A stretch of DNA of 42,906 nucleotides from Lachnospiraceae bacterium. Its GTDB lineage: Bacteria; Bacillota; Clostridia; Lachnospirales; Lachnospiraceae. Under the pieces are notes generated by a model. The model was not told the DNA's origin. It saw only the letters and a list, made by a program, of their open reading frames with translations, and ran no database searches. This document shows positions 9,061-18,700 of the stretch, in pieces. Position 1 is the stretch's first letter, and each line of letters starts with the position of its first letter. A program made the position numbers and the translations under genes. The stretch spans positions 1 to 42,906 of the forward strand of contig JAILBX010000241.1 in the NCBI GenBank assembly GCA_024680675.1. The letters run 5' to 3'.

Positions 9061-10227
9061 ATGCTGTTAAGTATTGCTTTGATTATTTTATCAGGTTTGT
9101 TATTGGGAAATATTTGTAAAAAATTAAGGTTTCCAAGTCTCTTTGGGATGATTATTGCAGGTATAATAATAGGACCAAGCGTATTTAATCTTATCGATCC
9201 TTCAATCCTTAGTATATCATCGGAAATACGCAGGATCGCTCTTATTATAATATTAATAAGAGCTGGTCTGAAACTTGATCTTTCGGATCTTAGAAAAGTA
9301 GGTAGACCTGCTATTTTAATGTGTTTTTTACCTGCATGTTTTGAAATCGGGGGGATGGTAATGCTGGCTCCTATATTATTTGATATGAATAGGCTGGATG
9401 CAGCAATACTGGGAGCCGTTATTGGTGCAGTTTCACCGGCAGTTATTGTTCCAAGAATGATAAAGCTCATAGATGAAGGGTATGGGACAAAAAAGGGTAT
9501 ACCCCAGATGATACTGGCCGGTGCGTCAGTGGATGATGTATTTGTGATAGTAATGTTTACTACTTTCACAGGTTTAGCCCAGGGAAGGGATGTTTCTGTG
9601 ATGTCTTTTATAAATATACCTATATCAATCTTATTTGGGATTATTATTGGGGCTTTGCTTGGGTTTATTCTTTATAAATTTTTTTTGATAACAAATATGC
9701 GCCGTATTATTATGAGTGTAATATTACTGTCATGTAGTTTTATATTGTCCGCATTTGAGACTGAACTTTCCTATATTCCTTTTGCATCTCTGATTGCTAT
9801 TATGTGCATGGGCATTGTAATAAGACAGTCAGATAAGGACATGGCGGTTAAACTCTCCGGTCAGTATGATAAGCTTTGGACTGTGGCAGAAATATTTCTT
9901 TTTGTGCTCTTAGGTGCATCGGTTGCCGTGGATTACCTGAAAGAAGCAGGAGCAAATGCGATAATTTTGGTTCTTCTTGTTTTATTGTTCAGAATGGCAG
10001 GAGTTTATATTTGTATGATAGGAACCGGTCTGACCCTGAAGGAAAAAGTATTCTGTATGGTTGCATATACACCAAAGGCAACTGTACAGGCTGCAATCGG
10101 AGGTTTACCTTTGGCGATGGGTCTGTCTTGTGGTGAGCTTGTTCTGACAGTTTCTGTTGTTGCAATTTTACTTACAGCTCCTTTAGGGGCATTTGGCATA
10201 GATATGACATACAAAAAGTATTTGTGA
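9061..10227 (+). CDS. Cation:proton antiporter (CPA family, Na+/H+ exchanger domain)
   Basis: About 12 hydrophobic helices; 'RFPSLFGMIIAGIIIGP', 'AGASVDDVFVIVMFTTF'; strong SD AAAGGAGG. Confidence 0.9.
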   Translation: MLLSIALIILSGLLLGNICKKLRFPSLFGMIIAGIIIGPSVFNLIDPSILSISSEIRRIALIIILIRAGLKLDLSDLRKVGRPAILMCFLPACFEIGGMVMLAPILFDMNRLDAAILGAVIGAVSPAVIVPRMIKLIDEGYGTKKGIPQMILAGASVDDVFVIVMFTTFTGLAQGRDVSVMSFINIPISILFGIIIGALLGFILYKFFLITNMRRIIMSVILLSCSFILSAFETELSYIPFASLIAIMCMGIVIRQSDKDMAVKLSGQYDKLWTVAEIFLFVLLGASVAVDYLKEAGANAIILVLLVLLFRMAGVYICMIGTGLTLKEKVFCMVAYTPKATVQAAIGGLPLAMGLSCGELVLTVSVVAILLTAPLGAFGIDMTYKKYL

Positions 10228-10424
10228 TATTGTTTTTACTTTAAGTTTATAAAAATATAAGGCCAAAGCAGCTTATGTTGTTACTATTCAATGAACTTTT
10301 GCAAAGATAGTTCTTTTGTCCGGGCTTGGATATTGCGGCTGTTGCAAAGCATTCGGTAATAAGGTATGCTTATAAAGCAGCTTTGATTGCAGAAAAAAAT
10401 TTAGCTGTTTTTAGAAGGGGTAAT

Positions 10425-11312
10425 ATGGATTTTATTATTTTTGCATTTATTATGGCCGGAGCCATATTAATGATCGTAAATATTATAAGATATCTTAAAT
10501 TTATAAGATCAACTCAGGATGTTCTTTCGTCGGGAAGTTCACGTGACAAAATGTGGATATATACAGCCTTGATTTTATTGATCTTTTTTTTGTTAGGGTA
10601 TCTTTTTATTGGTTTTTTTTCAAATCCCAGCTTTATTATGGCCATGGTTTTGTTTTGGGGAAGTGTTTTTGTTGCTATTGTTTTAACCCTTATTTTCAAC
10701 CTGTTGGACACAGCAAAAGAGAGAAGTATAGATATAGCAAAAGTTCTTATAGGCGTCATTGATAAAAGAGATCCTAACCTTAACGGTCATAGTAGACAGG
10801 TTCAAGATGTAACAATGCTTTTGTACAATGCTTTACCTCACAATATAAGAAATGATATTAATCCTATAAGTCTGCAGTATGCAGCACTTATGCATGATGT
10901 AGGTAAGCTTGGTATACCCGAATCAATTTTAAATAAGCCTGCAAAGCTGGATCCCGAAGAATGGGAGATAATGAGAACTCATCCAAAGCTTGGGGTCGAT
11001 TTATTAAGATCTCTAAATACTTTTGATGAGATTTCAGATTGGATATTATATCATCATGAAAGGATTGATGGAAATGGTTATTATAAGATAAAAGCAGAAG
11101 ATATACCGCTTCCATCTAAAATAATTGCTGTTGCGGATACATATTCGGCTATCACTATGCGAAGATCTTATAAAGAGCCAAGATTACATGAAGATGCTAT
11201 AGATATCATAACAGAGGTCGCCGGCACACAACTTGATAGGGAATTGGTGGATATTTTTATTACTATTCCTAAGGAAAATCTGGTTGCTACTTTGCCCGAG
11301 TCCTGTATGTAA
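10425..11312 (+). CDS. Membrane HD-GYP-like HD domain protein
   Basis: Start taken as ATG 10425 with SD AGAAGGGG; TM helices then 'LMHDVGKLGIP' and 'HHERIDGNGYYKI' (GYY instead of GYP). Confidence 0.85.
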   Translation: MDFIIFAFIMAGAILMIVNIIRYLKFIRSTQDVLSSGSSRDKMWIYTALILLIFFLLGYLFIGFFSNPSFIMAMVLFWGSVFVAIVLTLIFNLLDTAKERSIDIAKVLIGVIDKRDPNLNGHSRQVQDVTMLLYNALPHNIRNDINPISLQYAALMHDVGKLGIPESILNKPAKLDPEEWEIMRTHPKLGVDLLRSLNTFDEISDWILYHHERIDGNGYYKIKAEDIPLPSKIIAVADTYSAITMRRSYKEPRLHEDAIDIITEVAGTQLDRELVDIFITIPKENLVATLPESCM

Positions 11313-11319
11313 TAAGCTA

Positions 11320-11502
11320 GTGAATGGAAGTGAAGCTTATTATCAATTTTCAAAAAGATATAACATTAAGGAGAATGATCATTCTGAGATAGTTGATGTT
11401 ATTAATAGATTAAAAGTGAATAAATACAGATATATTGGAATGCTTGCAAACCTGATGGGTAATCATGATATTGATCGGTTCAGCATCTTTCAGGAGATTT
11501 AA
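11320..11502 (+). CDS. Possible small protein, GTG start
   Basis: 60 codons open (VNGSEAYYQFSKRYNIKENDHSEIVDVINRLK...), plausible helical composition, sits in operon order; no obvious SD. Confidence 0.35.
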   Translation: MNGSEAYYQFSKRYNIKENDHSEIVDVINRLKVNKYRYIGMLANLMGNHDIDRFSIFQEI

Positions 11503-11506
11503 TATA

Positions 11507-11803
11507 ATGGATAATAAACATGAGTGGGTAAGATGTAAAGAAGATTTAGTAAATGCAGTTTCGGGCCTTGGTTTTCCTAAGGAGCTTGGAGAGGAGATCG
11601 CAAAAAATCTCGGAAGTCCAAAAGCCATTAGAAGAATGATAGGATACCTTTATAACGTAAGGCCTAAAAGCGCTGAACTTATTGTGGATGAGATGCTGGC
11701 TATCTGTAGTGATATTGAACGCTTTAGAGATAAGAAGGCAAGTGAGCATGCCAATGCTATATATAATAATGTGTTAAATTACGGACTAAAGGAGGAGAAA
11801 TAA
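11507..11803 (+). CDS. Small helical hypothetical protein
   Basis: ATG 11507 with SD CAGGAG; 98 aa, charged, co-directional. Confidence 0.7.
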   Translation: MDNKHEWVRCKEDLVNAVSGLGFPKELGEEIAKNLGSPKAIRRMIGYLYNVRPKSAELIVDEMLAICSDIERFRDKKASEHANAIYNNVLNYGLKEEK

Positions 11804-12118
11804 GAAGAGGTATTGATTACACAGGCAGAATTCAAAAATAAAAGATCCTTTAAAACATGCACATACTTGTAATGAAGTGGATTTGGATAGATATTATTCT
11901 AAAACGTATCTTTTATGCTCATATAATGAGACATTCAATGCTTTCATATGGAATAAACAGTAAAGAAGAACAGAAAAGATGAATTGCTCCTACAACAATG
12001 AAAGAGTATAATAAAATGTAGGAATTCTTATGGCGATTTTATTGTTATTGTATATTACCTGAATCGTTTTGAATTACTTGAATATAAAGGATTCAATTAT
12101 TAACACTTGGAGGTGCTT

Positions 12119-13549
12119 ATGGGTAAATCACAGGAAAAAGAGATCTACAGAAATGAGTTGGCAAAAAGACAACAGATAATAAAAAATGAGGGTCTTCCGG
12201 TGATAGTTATACTGGAGGGATGGAGTGCATCCGGTAAAGGATCCGCTCTTGGAAGCATAATAAAGTTTATGGATCCAAGGTTTTTCAGGGTGTATAACAT
12301 GGATGTTATATCAGAAGAGGACAAAAGATACCCTTTCCTTTACAGACATGCAATTAAGATGCCTCTTAAAGGACAGTTTTCTTTCTTTGATGGAAGTATG
12401 ATGGATGAGGTGACCTATAGGTATTTAAAAGGCGATATTTCCGAGAAAGAATATGATACAAAAGTTAATTCAATTATTAACTATGAACGGCAGCTTAGAG
12501 ATAACGGATATCTTGTAGTCAAGTTCTTTCTGGAGGTAAGTGAGAAAGAACAGAGATCCAGAATAAATAACTTGTTGGACAGTAAAAATACTAAATGGCG
12601 TGTTAATAAAAAAGATTTATGGCAGAATAAGAACTATAAAAAGTGTAAGAAGGTTTATGAAGATTATTTAAAGAAAACGGATTCCAAAGCCTGTCCTTGG
12701 CATATGATAAAAGCAGATGACAAAGATCAGGTGGAGGCTATAATAGCCAATACTATTATTTCGAGTATAGACTCTGCGGTAAAAAATCCCTGGACGGCCG
12801 ATATAATAGATAATCCCTATGAGATGGCAAAGGTTAAGAAGCTTTCAAAGATTGAACTTAAGGGGAAAGAGCTTACAGACGATGAGTATAAGGTTAAGCT
12901 AAAGAAGTTGCAGAAGGAACTGGCAAAGCTTCATAACAAATTATATAGGAAGAAGATACCTGTTATCATCGCCTATGAAGGATGGGATGCCGCGGGGAAG
13001 GGTGGAAATATTAAGCGTGTAGCCTCTGCACTTGATCCCCGAGGCTATGAGGTTTTTCCTATTGCAAGTCCGTCTTCAGAAGAAAAGAATAGACACTTTC
13101 TATGGAGATTTTATAATAGATTACCAAAGACCGGCCATATAGCTATATTTGACCGAACCTGGTACGGAAGGGTCATGGTTGAAAGGCTTGAAGGATTTTG
13201 CAGTGAAAATGACTGGAAGCGCGCATATAATGAAATCAATGAATTTGAAAAGGATCTCACCGATTGGGGCGCTGTAATAATAAAGTTTTGGGTTCAAATT
13301 GATAAGGAGACTCAGCTCGAGAGATTCACATTACGTCAGAATACACCCGAAAAACAATGGAAGATCACTGATGAGGATTGGAGAAACAGAGAGAAATGGG
13401 ATCTTTACGAAGATGCAGTAAATGAGATGATAAAGAAAACCAGTACTAAATTTGCACCTTGGCATATACTTGAATCCAACGATAAAAAGTATGCAAGGAT
13501 TAAGGCATTGGAGATAATTGTAGATGAAATAAAAAAAGTAACCGGTTGA
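12119..13549 (+). CDS. pap: Polyphosphate:AMP phosphotransferase (tandem PPK2 domains)
   Basis: Two P-loops 'EGWSASGKGSALG' and 'EGWDAAGKGGNIKR'; 'FDRTWYGRVMVERLEGF'; SD GGAGG before ATG 12119. Confidence 0.92.
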   Translation: MGKSQEKEIYRNELAKRQQIIKNEGLPVIVILEGWSASGKGSALGSIIKFMDPRFFRVYNMDVISEEDKRYPFLYRHAIKMPLKGQFSFFDGSMMDEVTYRYLKGDISEKEYDTKVNSIINYERQLRDNGYLVVKFFLEVSEKEQRSRINNLLDSKNTKWRVNKKDLWQNKNYKKCKKVYEDYLKKTDSKACPWHMIKADDKDQVEAIIANTIISSIDSAVKNPWTADIIDNPYEMAKVKKLSKIELKGKELTDDEYKVKLKKLQKELAKLHNKLYRKKIPVIIAYEGWDAAGKGGNIKRVASALDPRGYEVFPIASPSSEEKNRHFLWRFYNRLPKTGHIAIFDRTWYGRVMVERLEGFCSENDWKRAYNEINEFEKDLTDWGAVIIKFWVQIDKETQLERFTLRQNTPEKQWKITDEDWRNREKWDLYEDAVNEMIKKTSTKFAPWHILESNDKKYARIKALEIIVDEIKKVTG

Positions 13550-13590
13550 TATAGTAAACTTAATTAATAAAAGAGTAGAATCTTATATTG

Positions 13591-13619
13591 TTGCGCATTC
13601 CACTTATATTATGTATAAT
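13591..13619 (+). promoter_or_regulatory. Putative sigma-A promoter
   Basis: TTGCGC, 17-nt spacer, TATAAT upstream of the EAL gene. Confidence 0.5.
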
Positions 13620-13640
13620 TTATATGTGGAAGTTTGGTTT

Positions 13641-13678
13641 TATAAAAGGTATCCTTTCACATAAGGATATCTTTTATA
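13641..13678 (+). repeat. Long 5'-leader hairpin
   Basis: TATAAAAGGTATCCTT / AAGGATATCTTTTATA, 16-bp stem with one G-U. Confidence 0.7.
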
Positions 13679-13701
13679 TTATAAGAAATTAAGGAAAAAG
13701 T

Positions 13702-15405
13702 ATGGAAGATTTATTAGGGACAAATAATGGGTCTGTTTTGGAATATAATTGGAAAAAGGTAAATTCATTTCTTGAAGAAATGCGTCCATTGTTCGAGATT
13801 GTGCGTTTAGTTGATCCTCAGGAGTGCAGGGAAATTCAGATAAGTAAAAAGGGGATGATAGATTTTGGGAATAAGTGTTATTCTCTTTGGCATTCGGATC
13901 ATAGATGTGCCAACTGTACAAGTCTTATAGCTTGTAGAACAATGACAAAAAGAAATCGTTTCGAATATTTCGAGGGTACAAAATATCAAATACAGTCTGT
14001 TCCGGTGTTGGTGGAATTGGCGGATGCAACAAAATATCGTTGTAATATGGAGATGATAAACTACGGTCCGATTCTTGACAAAGTAGATAGTTATAAAAAA
14101 GCTGCTGATCCGGTAGAAACAACCGGATACATATCAACTCACGATAATCTGACAGGGGTATTGAATTGGGAAGGTTTTTGCCAGCAGGCTAGAGAATTAC
14201 TGAACAGCAACCCTAATGAAGACTGGATAATAATATCAACTAACATTCATAATTTTAAACTGGTCAATAATCTGTTTGGGATAGAAAAAGGTGATGGGCT
14301 TCTTATAAGCATTGGTTCGATTTTTTCTGAAATGAGCGGGGAACATTCTTGCGTCGGAAGAGTTAGTGGAGATAAATTTACCATCTTTATGACTTATAGG
14401 GATGATATAGAAGCAGTGCTTAAGAAGTGTGTCAATAAAATTAAGGGTCTTATAAAAGGCGCTGCTTACCGATTAAATCTCAGTATAGGTATATACAAAA
14501 TAAAGTCTACGGATATAGCCATATCCATAATGTATGATCGTGCATATATGGCCCTGCAGACTATACGAAATAATCATGAAAAGGTAATAGCTTGGTTTGA
14601 TGATGATTTACTGAAAACAGCTCTGCATGAACAGGAAGTAATAAGTGATTTTGAAGATAATTTGAAAAGCGGACAGTTTGTTATTTACTTACAACCTCAG
14701 ATAAATATCGAAAATAAGATTGTTGGTGCAGAATGTCTGGTTCGTTGGATACTTCCTAATGGAAAAATGGTTCCTCCTTTTGAATTTATAGGAATTCTTG
14801 AAAAATCTGATTTGATTGCTTCTCTGGATCGATATGTTTGGGAGCTTGCTGCAAGGCAGTTGGATCAATGGAAAAATACTGAATTTGAAGATCTTTATCT
14901 TTCAATAAATGTATCACCTTTGGATTTTTATTATATAGATGTTCCATCAGTTATTATTGATATCTGTGATAAGTATGATATTCCATATGAAAAGCTTCAT
15001 GTAGAGATAACAGAGACTGCTGTAGCCGATGAAGCAATTAACAATAATAAGGTAATCGATCAAATGCAAGAGAAGGGTTTTTTGATAGAAATTGACGATT
15101 TTGGAAAGGGCTCCTCTTCATTAAGTCTTTTGAAGGATCTAAAGGCGGATGTTCTTAAGATCGATATGGGATTTTTACGTAAAAGCGAAAATACAGAAAG
15201 AGGAAATGTTATTCTCAAAGCTGTGATAGATATGGCAAAAAGTCTCAAAATGGAAATAATAACTGAGGGTGTTGAGACTAGAGAACAGCTTGATAAACTA
15301 ACAGAATTGGGGTGTGGCATCTTTCAGGGATATTATTTCTCAAAGCCTATTCCCGTGGCTGCATTTGAAAACATGATACATGATAATAGTCTGGCTAAGT
15401 CCTGA
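13702..15405 (+). CDS. GGDEF(degenerate)-EAL protein with Cys-rich N-terminal sensor region
   Basis: 'RVSGDKFTIFM' in place of GGDEF; EAL motifs 'GAECLVRW', 'SINVSP', 'VEITET', 'IDDFGKGSSSL', 'LKIDMGFL', 'EGVET', 'FQGYYFSKP'. Confidence 0.92.
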   Translation: MEDLLGTNNGSVLEYNWKKVNSFLEEMRPLFEIVRLVDPQECREIQISKKGMIDFGNKCYSLWHSDHRCANCTSLIACRTMTKRNRFEYFEGTKYQIQSVPVLVELADATKYRCNMEMINYGPILDKVDSYKKAADPVETTGYISTHDNLTGVLNWEGFCQQARELLNSNPNEDWIIISTNIHNFKLVNNLFGIEKGDGLLISIGSIFSEMSGEHSCVGRVSGDKFTIFMTYRDDIEAVLKKCVNKIKGLIKGAAYRLNLSIGIYKIKSTDIAISIMYDRAYMALQTIRNNHEKVIAWFDDDLLKTALHEQEVISDFEDNLKSGQFVIYLQPQINIENKIVGAECLVRWILPNGKMVPPFEFIGILEKSDLIASLDRYVWELAARQLDQWKNTEFEDLYLSINVSPLDFYYIDVPSVIIDICDKYDIPYEKLHVEITETAVADEAINNNKVIDQMQEKGFLIEIDDFGKGSSSLSLLKDLKADVLKIDMGFLRKSENTERGNVILKAVIDMAKSLKMEIITEGVETREQLDKLTELGCGIFQGYYFSKPIPVAAFENMIHDNSLAKS

Positions 15406-15419
15406 TATGGACTTAGCCA
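15392..15419 (+). repeat. 11-bp perfect inverted repeat enclosing the stop codon
   Basis: TGGCTAAGTCC-tgatat-GGACTTAGCCA; the TGA stop is in the loop; no U-tract. Confidence 0.75.
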
Positions 15420-15476
15420 AGCTATTATATTGAGCTTGATAAATTATTGTATGATAGGATTTTGAAAGGACAGTTA

Positions 15477-17042
15477 ATGAAAAAATATAAATACCATAAC
15501 CCGGTACAAAGAGGCTTTTTCCCTGATCCATCAGTAATAAGAGTTGGACAGGATTATTATATGGTAAATTCGTCATTTCAGTATTTTCCCGCCATACCTA
15601 TATCTCATTCCAGAGATATGGTGCATTGGCATATAATAGGTCACGCTATTACAGAGCCGGACTGGCTTGATATAGGGGATATAAAGGATTCCCATGGTAT
15701 ATGGGCACCGGATATAGAATATGTGGATGGTAAATATTATATAATTGCAACTTTACGTCTTAATGCAGACGGAAAAAGAAATAATAATGTAATGAGAAGA
15801 CAGCTGTTAATGCACGCTGAAAGACCTGAGGGTCCTTACTCAAAACCACAATGCATTGAGATAGACGATATTGATCCTTCTTTTTTTGTGGATTCCGACG
15901 GAAAGAAATATATCACAATAGCTAAGGCTGTAAACTTGTTTCCTGTGTCAGAGGATTTCTCAGAGCTTGTCGGAGATGGAAAAATGATATGGGAAGGCAC
16001 CGGCGAAAGATGTCCGGAGGGCCCGCATATTCAGAAAATAGGAGATTACTACTATGCTATTTTAGCTGAAGGAGGAACCGGATATGGCCATGGAATAAAT
16101 GTGGCAAGGTCAAAAGAGCTTTATGGTGAATATGAAGTTTCACCTTATAACCCGGTTATGAGGCAGACTGATACATCAGCTGTGCTTCAGAGGTGTGGTC
16201 ATGGAAAACTGGTTCAGGACAGCAATGGTAAGTGGTGGTGTTACTATCTTTGTGCACGTCCCAACAAAGGCAAATATTCAACAATAGGCAGGGAAACCGC
16301 ATTGGATCCGGTTGAGTTTACCCCTGATGGCTGGTTTAAAATCAATAGGGGATGTGGGCCAAGTTTAACTCAAGATGCTCCGGATCTGACCCCGGTAATA
16401 TATGAAAAGAAATTATACGACGATTTTGATAGTAGCGTACTTTCGCTGGAGTGGGAATTTGTAAGACTTCCGGATAGAGGATCATACTCCCTTACAGAAA
16501 GACCCGGGCATTTCAGAATATGGACTAGGGATGGTCAGCTTAATGAGATACGAGCCAAAAATACCTTATTAAGACGGGAAGAGGAGCTTTATTATGAGGC
16601 TGAATGCAAGGTTGAATTTTATCCTGATAAAAATGGAGAACAGGCCGGATTAACATGTTATTATTCAACAGCAACTTATATCAGATGTTCGCTATGTTAT
16701 GAAGAGGGGCGAAAGCTACAGCTTGTGATTAATCGTAACCATGGTGAAGAACTCATAGCCGAAGAAAAAGATATTAAAGAAATCCCGCTAATTATAAGAG
16801 TTGAGACAAAGGGCCTTTCAAGAAGCTTTAGTTATAGCTATGACGGAGAAAGCTTTAAGATTATCGGAGAGGTTGAAAACTGTATCTTTCTATGTGATGA
16901 AGGAGTTCCCGATGACCCAAAACGTCATACAGGTACCATGGTTGGTATATATGCAAATAATGGAGGCTGCGGATCTAGAAAGAAGGCCGATTTTGACTAT
17001 TTTGGAATAAATTACAGTAAACATAAGACTATACAGTTATAG
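15477..17042 (+). CDS. Glycoside hydrolase family 43 (beta-xylosidase/arabinofuranosidase type)
   Basis: 'NPVQRGFFPDPSVIRVGQDYYMVNSSFQYFPAIPISHSRDMVHW', 'HGIWAPDIEYVDGKYYI', 'EGPHIQKIGDYYY'; SD GAAAGG before ATG 15477. Confidence 0.93.
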   Translation: MKKYKYHNPVQRGFFPDPSVIRVGQDYYMVNSSFQYFPAIPISHSRDMVHWHIIGHAITEPDWLDIGDIKDSHGIWAPDIEYVDGKYYIIATLRLNADGKRNNNVMRRQLLMHAERPEGPYSKPQCIEIDDIDPSFFVDSDGKKYITIAKAVNLFPVSEDFSELVGDGKMIWEGTGERCPEGPHIQKIGDYYYAILAEGGTGYGHGINVARSKELYGEYEVSPYNPVMRQTDTSAVLQRCGHGKLVQDSNGKWWCYYLCARPNKGKYSTIGRETALDPVEFTPDGWFKINRGCGPSLTQDAPDLTPVIYEKKLYDDFDSSVLSLEWEFVRLPDRGSYSLTERPGHFRIWTRDGQLNEIRAKNTLLRREEELYYEAECKVEFYPDKNGEQAGLTCYYSTATYIRCSLCYEEGRKLQLVINRNHGEELIAEEKDIKEIPLIIRVETKGLSRSFSYSYDGESFKIIGEVENCIFLCDEGVPDDPKRHTGTMVGIYANNGGCGSRKKADFDYFGINYSKHKTIQL

Positions 17043-17308
17043 AACTATTAAAAATGGATTATTTTTAGCCGCCTTTATAGCATAAAAAGATCGTAAATGG
17101 CCGGTTTATTACTTTTAAAATCTAAAATATTTATAAAATTCTTCAGATTTTATAATTTGTAAACAATTTGTACACATTTTGGGTGTATATTAGTACTCAG
17201 AACGGATGCTGAACAATATATTGTATTTGAGTTGCTTTTTTTAAAGTAACAGAACTACAAACAAGGAGGGTAAAATATAAGGGCGAAAGCAGAAAGGAAT
17301 GAAGGGAT

Positions 17309-17527
17309 ATGAATAGTTTGTTTCAAACAGAAATTGCTACATTTATTGGTAATTACATTAGAAAGTACGGTGTTGTTCCTACCATAGGTAATGTAGTACA
17401 GGCAAAGGGATTCATGATGGTCATGGTAAATCTTAATTATATTTTAGGACTGGTAAATACCGGAATGATAAATACTTCATTCAGTCCAAGAATGGTTCCT
17501 GCCATAGAAATGTTAAATGTTCAGTAA
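17309..17527 (+). CDS. Small orphan protein (72 aa) of unknown function
   Basis: ATG with AAAGGA upstream, stand-alone, followed by an intrinsic terminator. Confidence 0.65.
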   Translation: MNSLFQTEIATFIGNYIRKYGVVPTIGNVVQAKGFMMVMVNLNYILGLVNTGMINTSFSPRMVPAIEMLNVQ

Positions 17528-17590
17528 TGGATCTTCCCCTGAAAAGTAAAGGAGAATGATCAGACAGATTTGGAATGGTCAAATTGATCA

Positions 17591-17632
17591 AAAAGATGAG
17601 CTGCTTTGAATGGAAAGTGGCTCATCTTTTTG
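17591..17632 (+). terminator. Intrinsic terminator
   Basis: AAAAGATGAGC ... GCTCATCTTTTTG. Confidence 0.85.
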
Positions 17633-17801
17633 TATTGTTATTAATAAAATTATGGTATTATAATTTACGTATAATAGAGTTTCTTTTATACATTAAACCG
17701 GCATCAAATTAATTTTCAGGTCTGATTACCATAGTTCATTGAAATATCAGGGATACGCAGCATAAGGATATATTTTAAATATCACAGAAAGGAAATGGAG
17801 A

Positions 17802-18665
17802 GTGAAGTTATATACGATTAATATTAATGATCAGGAGCTAGTAGCTGTAGAAAAAGAAGCAGGAAATATCTACACTTTGGATTCTCTGGGTGTAGATGTC
17901 ACTGATATGAATGATCTTATATGTAGGTATGATAAACTAGAATCCCTGCTCAAGGATAAACTAAAATCATCTAATGGGGAAAAAAAAGCAGAGAATTATA
18001 GACTTTTGGCACCAATTCCAAACCCTCGTCAGGATATGGTGTGTTTAGGGGTAAATTACCGTTCCCATATAGAAGAAACAGTAAATGGCATTGCATTTAC
18101 AAAGAAAAATGATACAGTTTATTTTTCAAAAAGGATAAATCGTTGTAATGATCCTGGCGGTATTATTCCTTTGTATGATTTCGTGGACAGTCTTGATTAT
18201 GAAGTAGAATTAGCTGTTATACTTAAAAAAGACGCGTTTCAGGTAAAGGAAGAAGATGCAAAGAATTATATCTTCGGATACTCTATTGTAAATGATGTCA
18301 GTGCAAGAAATATTCAAACAAAACATCAGCAATGGTATCTTGGAAAAAGTCTTGATGGGTATGCCCCCTTTGGACCATGTATAGTTACCCCTGATGAGTT
18401 TACGGATGTATATAACCTTAGTATATCCTGCTGTGTAAACGGAGAATTACGTCAAAATAGCAATACGGCTCATATGATTACAAAAGTTGAAGCGGCCATT
18501 GCAGAGCTTACTGAAGGAATGACATTAAAAGCAGGTACAGTCATTGCTACCGGAACTCCCGGAGGCGTGGCTATGGGCATGAAGGAACCCTTATATCTTA
18601 AGAAGGGAGATCTGGTCACCTGTGAAATTCAGGGGATAGGAAAGCTCACAAATACTGTAGGATAG
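17802..18665 (+). CDS. Fumarylacetoacetate hydrolase family protein
   Basis: GTG start after AGAAAGGAAATGGAG; 'CLGVNYRSH', 'LDYEVELAVILKK', 'IFGYSIVNDVSAR', 'KSLDGYAPFGPCIV', 'ATGTPGGV'. Confidence 0.92.
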   Translation: MKLYTININDQELVAVEKEAGNIYTLDSLGVDVTDMNDLICRYDKLESLLKDKLKSSNGEKKAENYRLLAPIPNPRQDMVCLGVNYRSHIEETVNGIAFTKKNDTVYFSKRINRCNDPGGIIPLYDFVDSLDYEVELAVILKKDAFQVKEEDAKNYIFGYSIVNDVSARNIQTKHQQWYLGKSLDGYAPFGPCIVTPDEFTDVYNLSISCCVNGELRQNSNTAHMITKVEAAIAELTEGMTLKAGTVIATGTPGGVAMGMKEPLYLKKGDLVTCEIQGIGKLTNTVG

Positions 18666-18700
18666 AAAAACTGTTATTTACTGTTGAATGGAGCGTAAGA

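Noticed and set aside
8961-9569. 202-aa minus-strand ORF overlapping the antiporter and riboswitch
   Set aside because: Antisense to a well-supported CDS and leader; low-complexity Ile/Ser-rich translation typical of a shadow ORF.
11981-12027. Inverted repeat GAATT..CCTACA / TGTAGGAATTC
   Set aside because: Imperfect arms, long loop, weak U-tail; not enough to call a terminator or operator.
12119-12900. Degenerate Walker B in the N-terminal PPK2 domain (FDGSMMDE)
   Set aside because: Having one inactive and one active domain is already known for tandem-domain PPK2 enzymes, so not reported as unusual.
17299-17316. Five-codon upstream ORF (MKGYE*) overlapping the start of the 72-aa gene
   Set aside because: SD spacing too short for efficient initiation; likely coincidental in a purine-rich leader.
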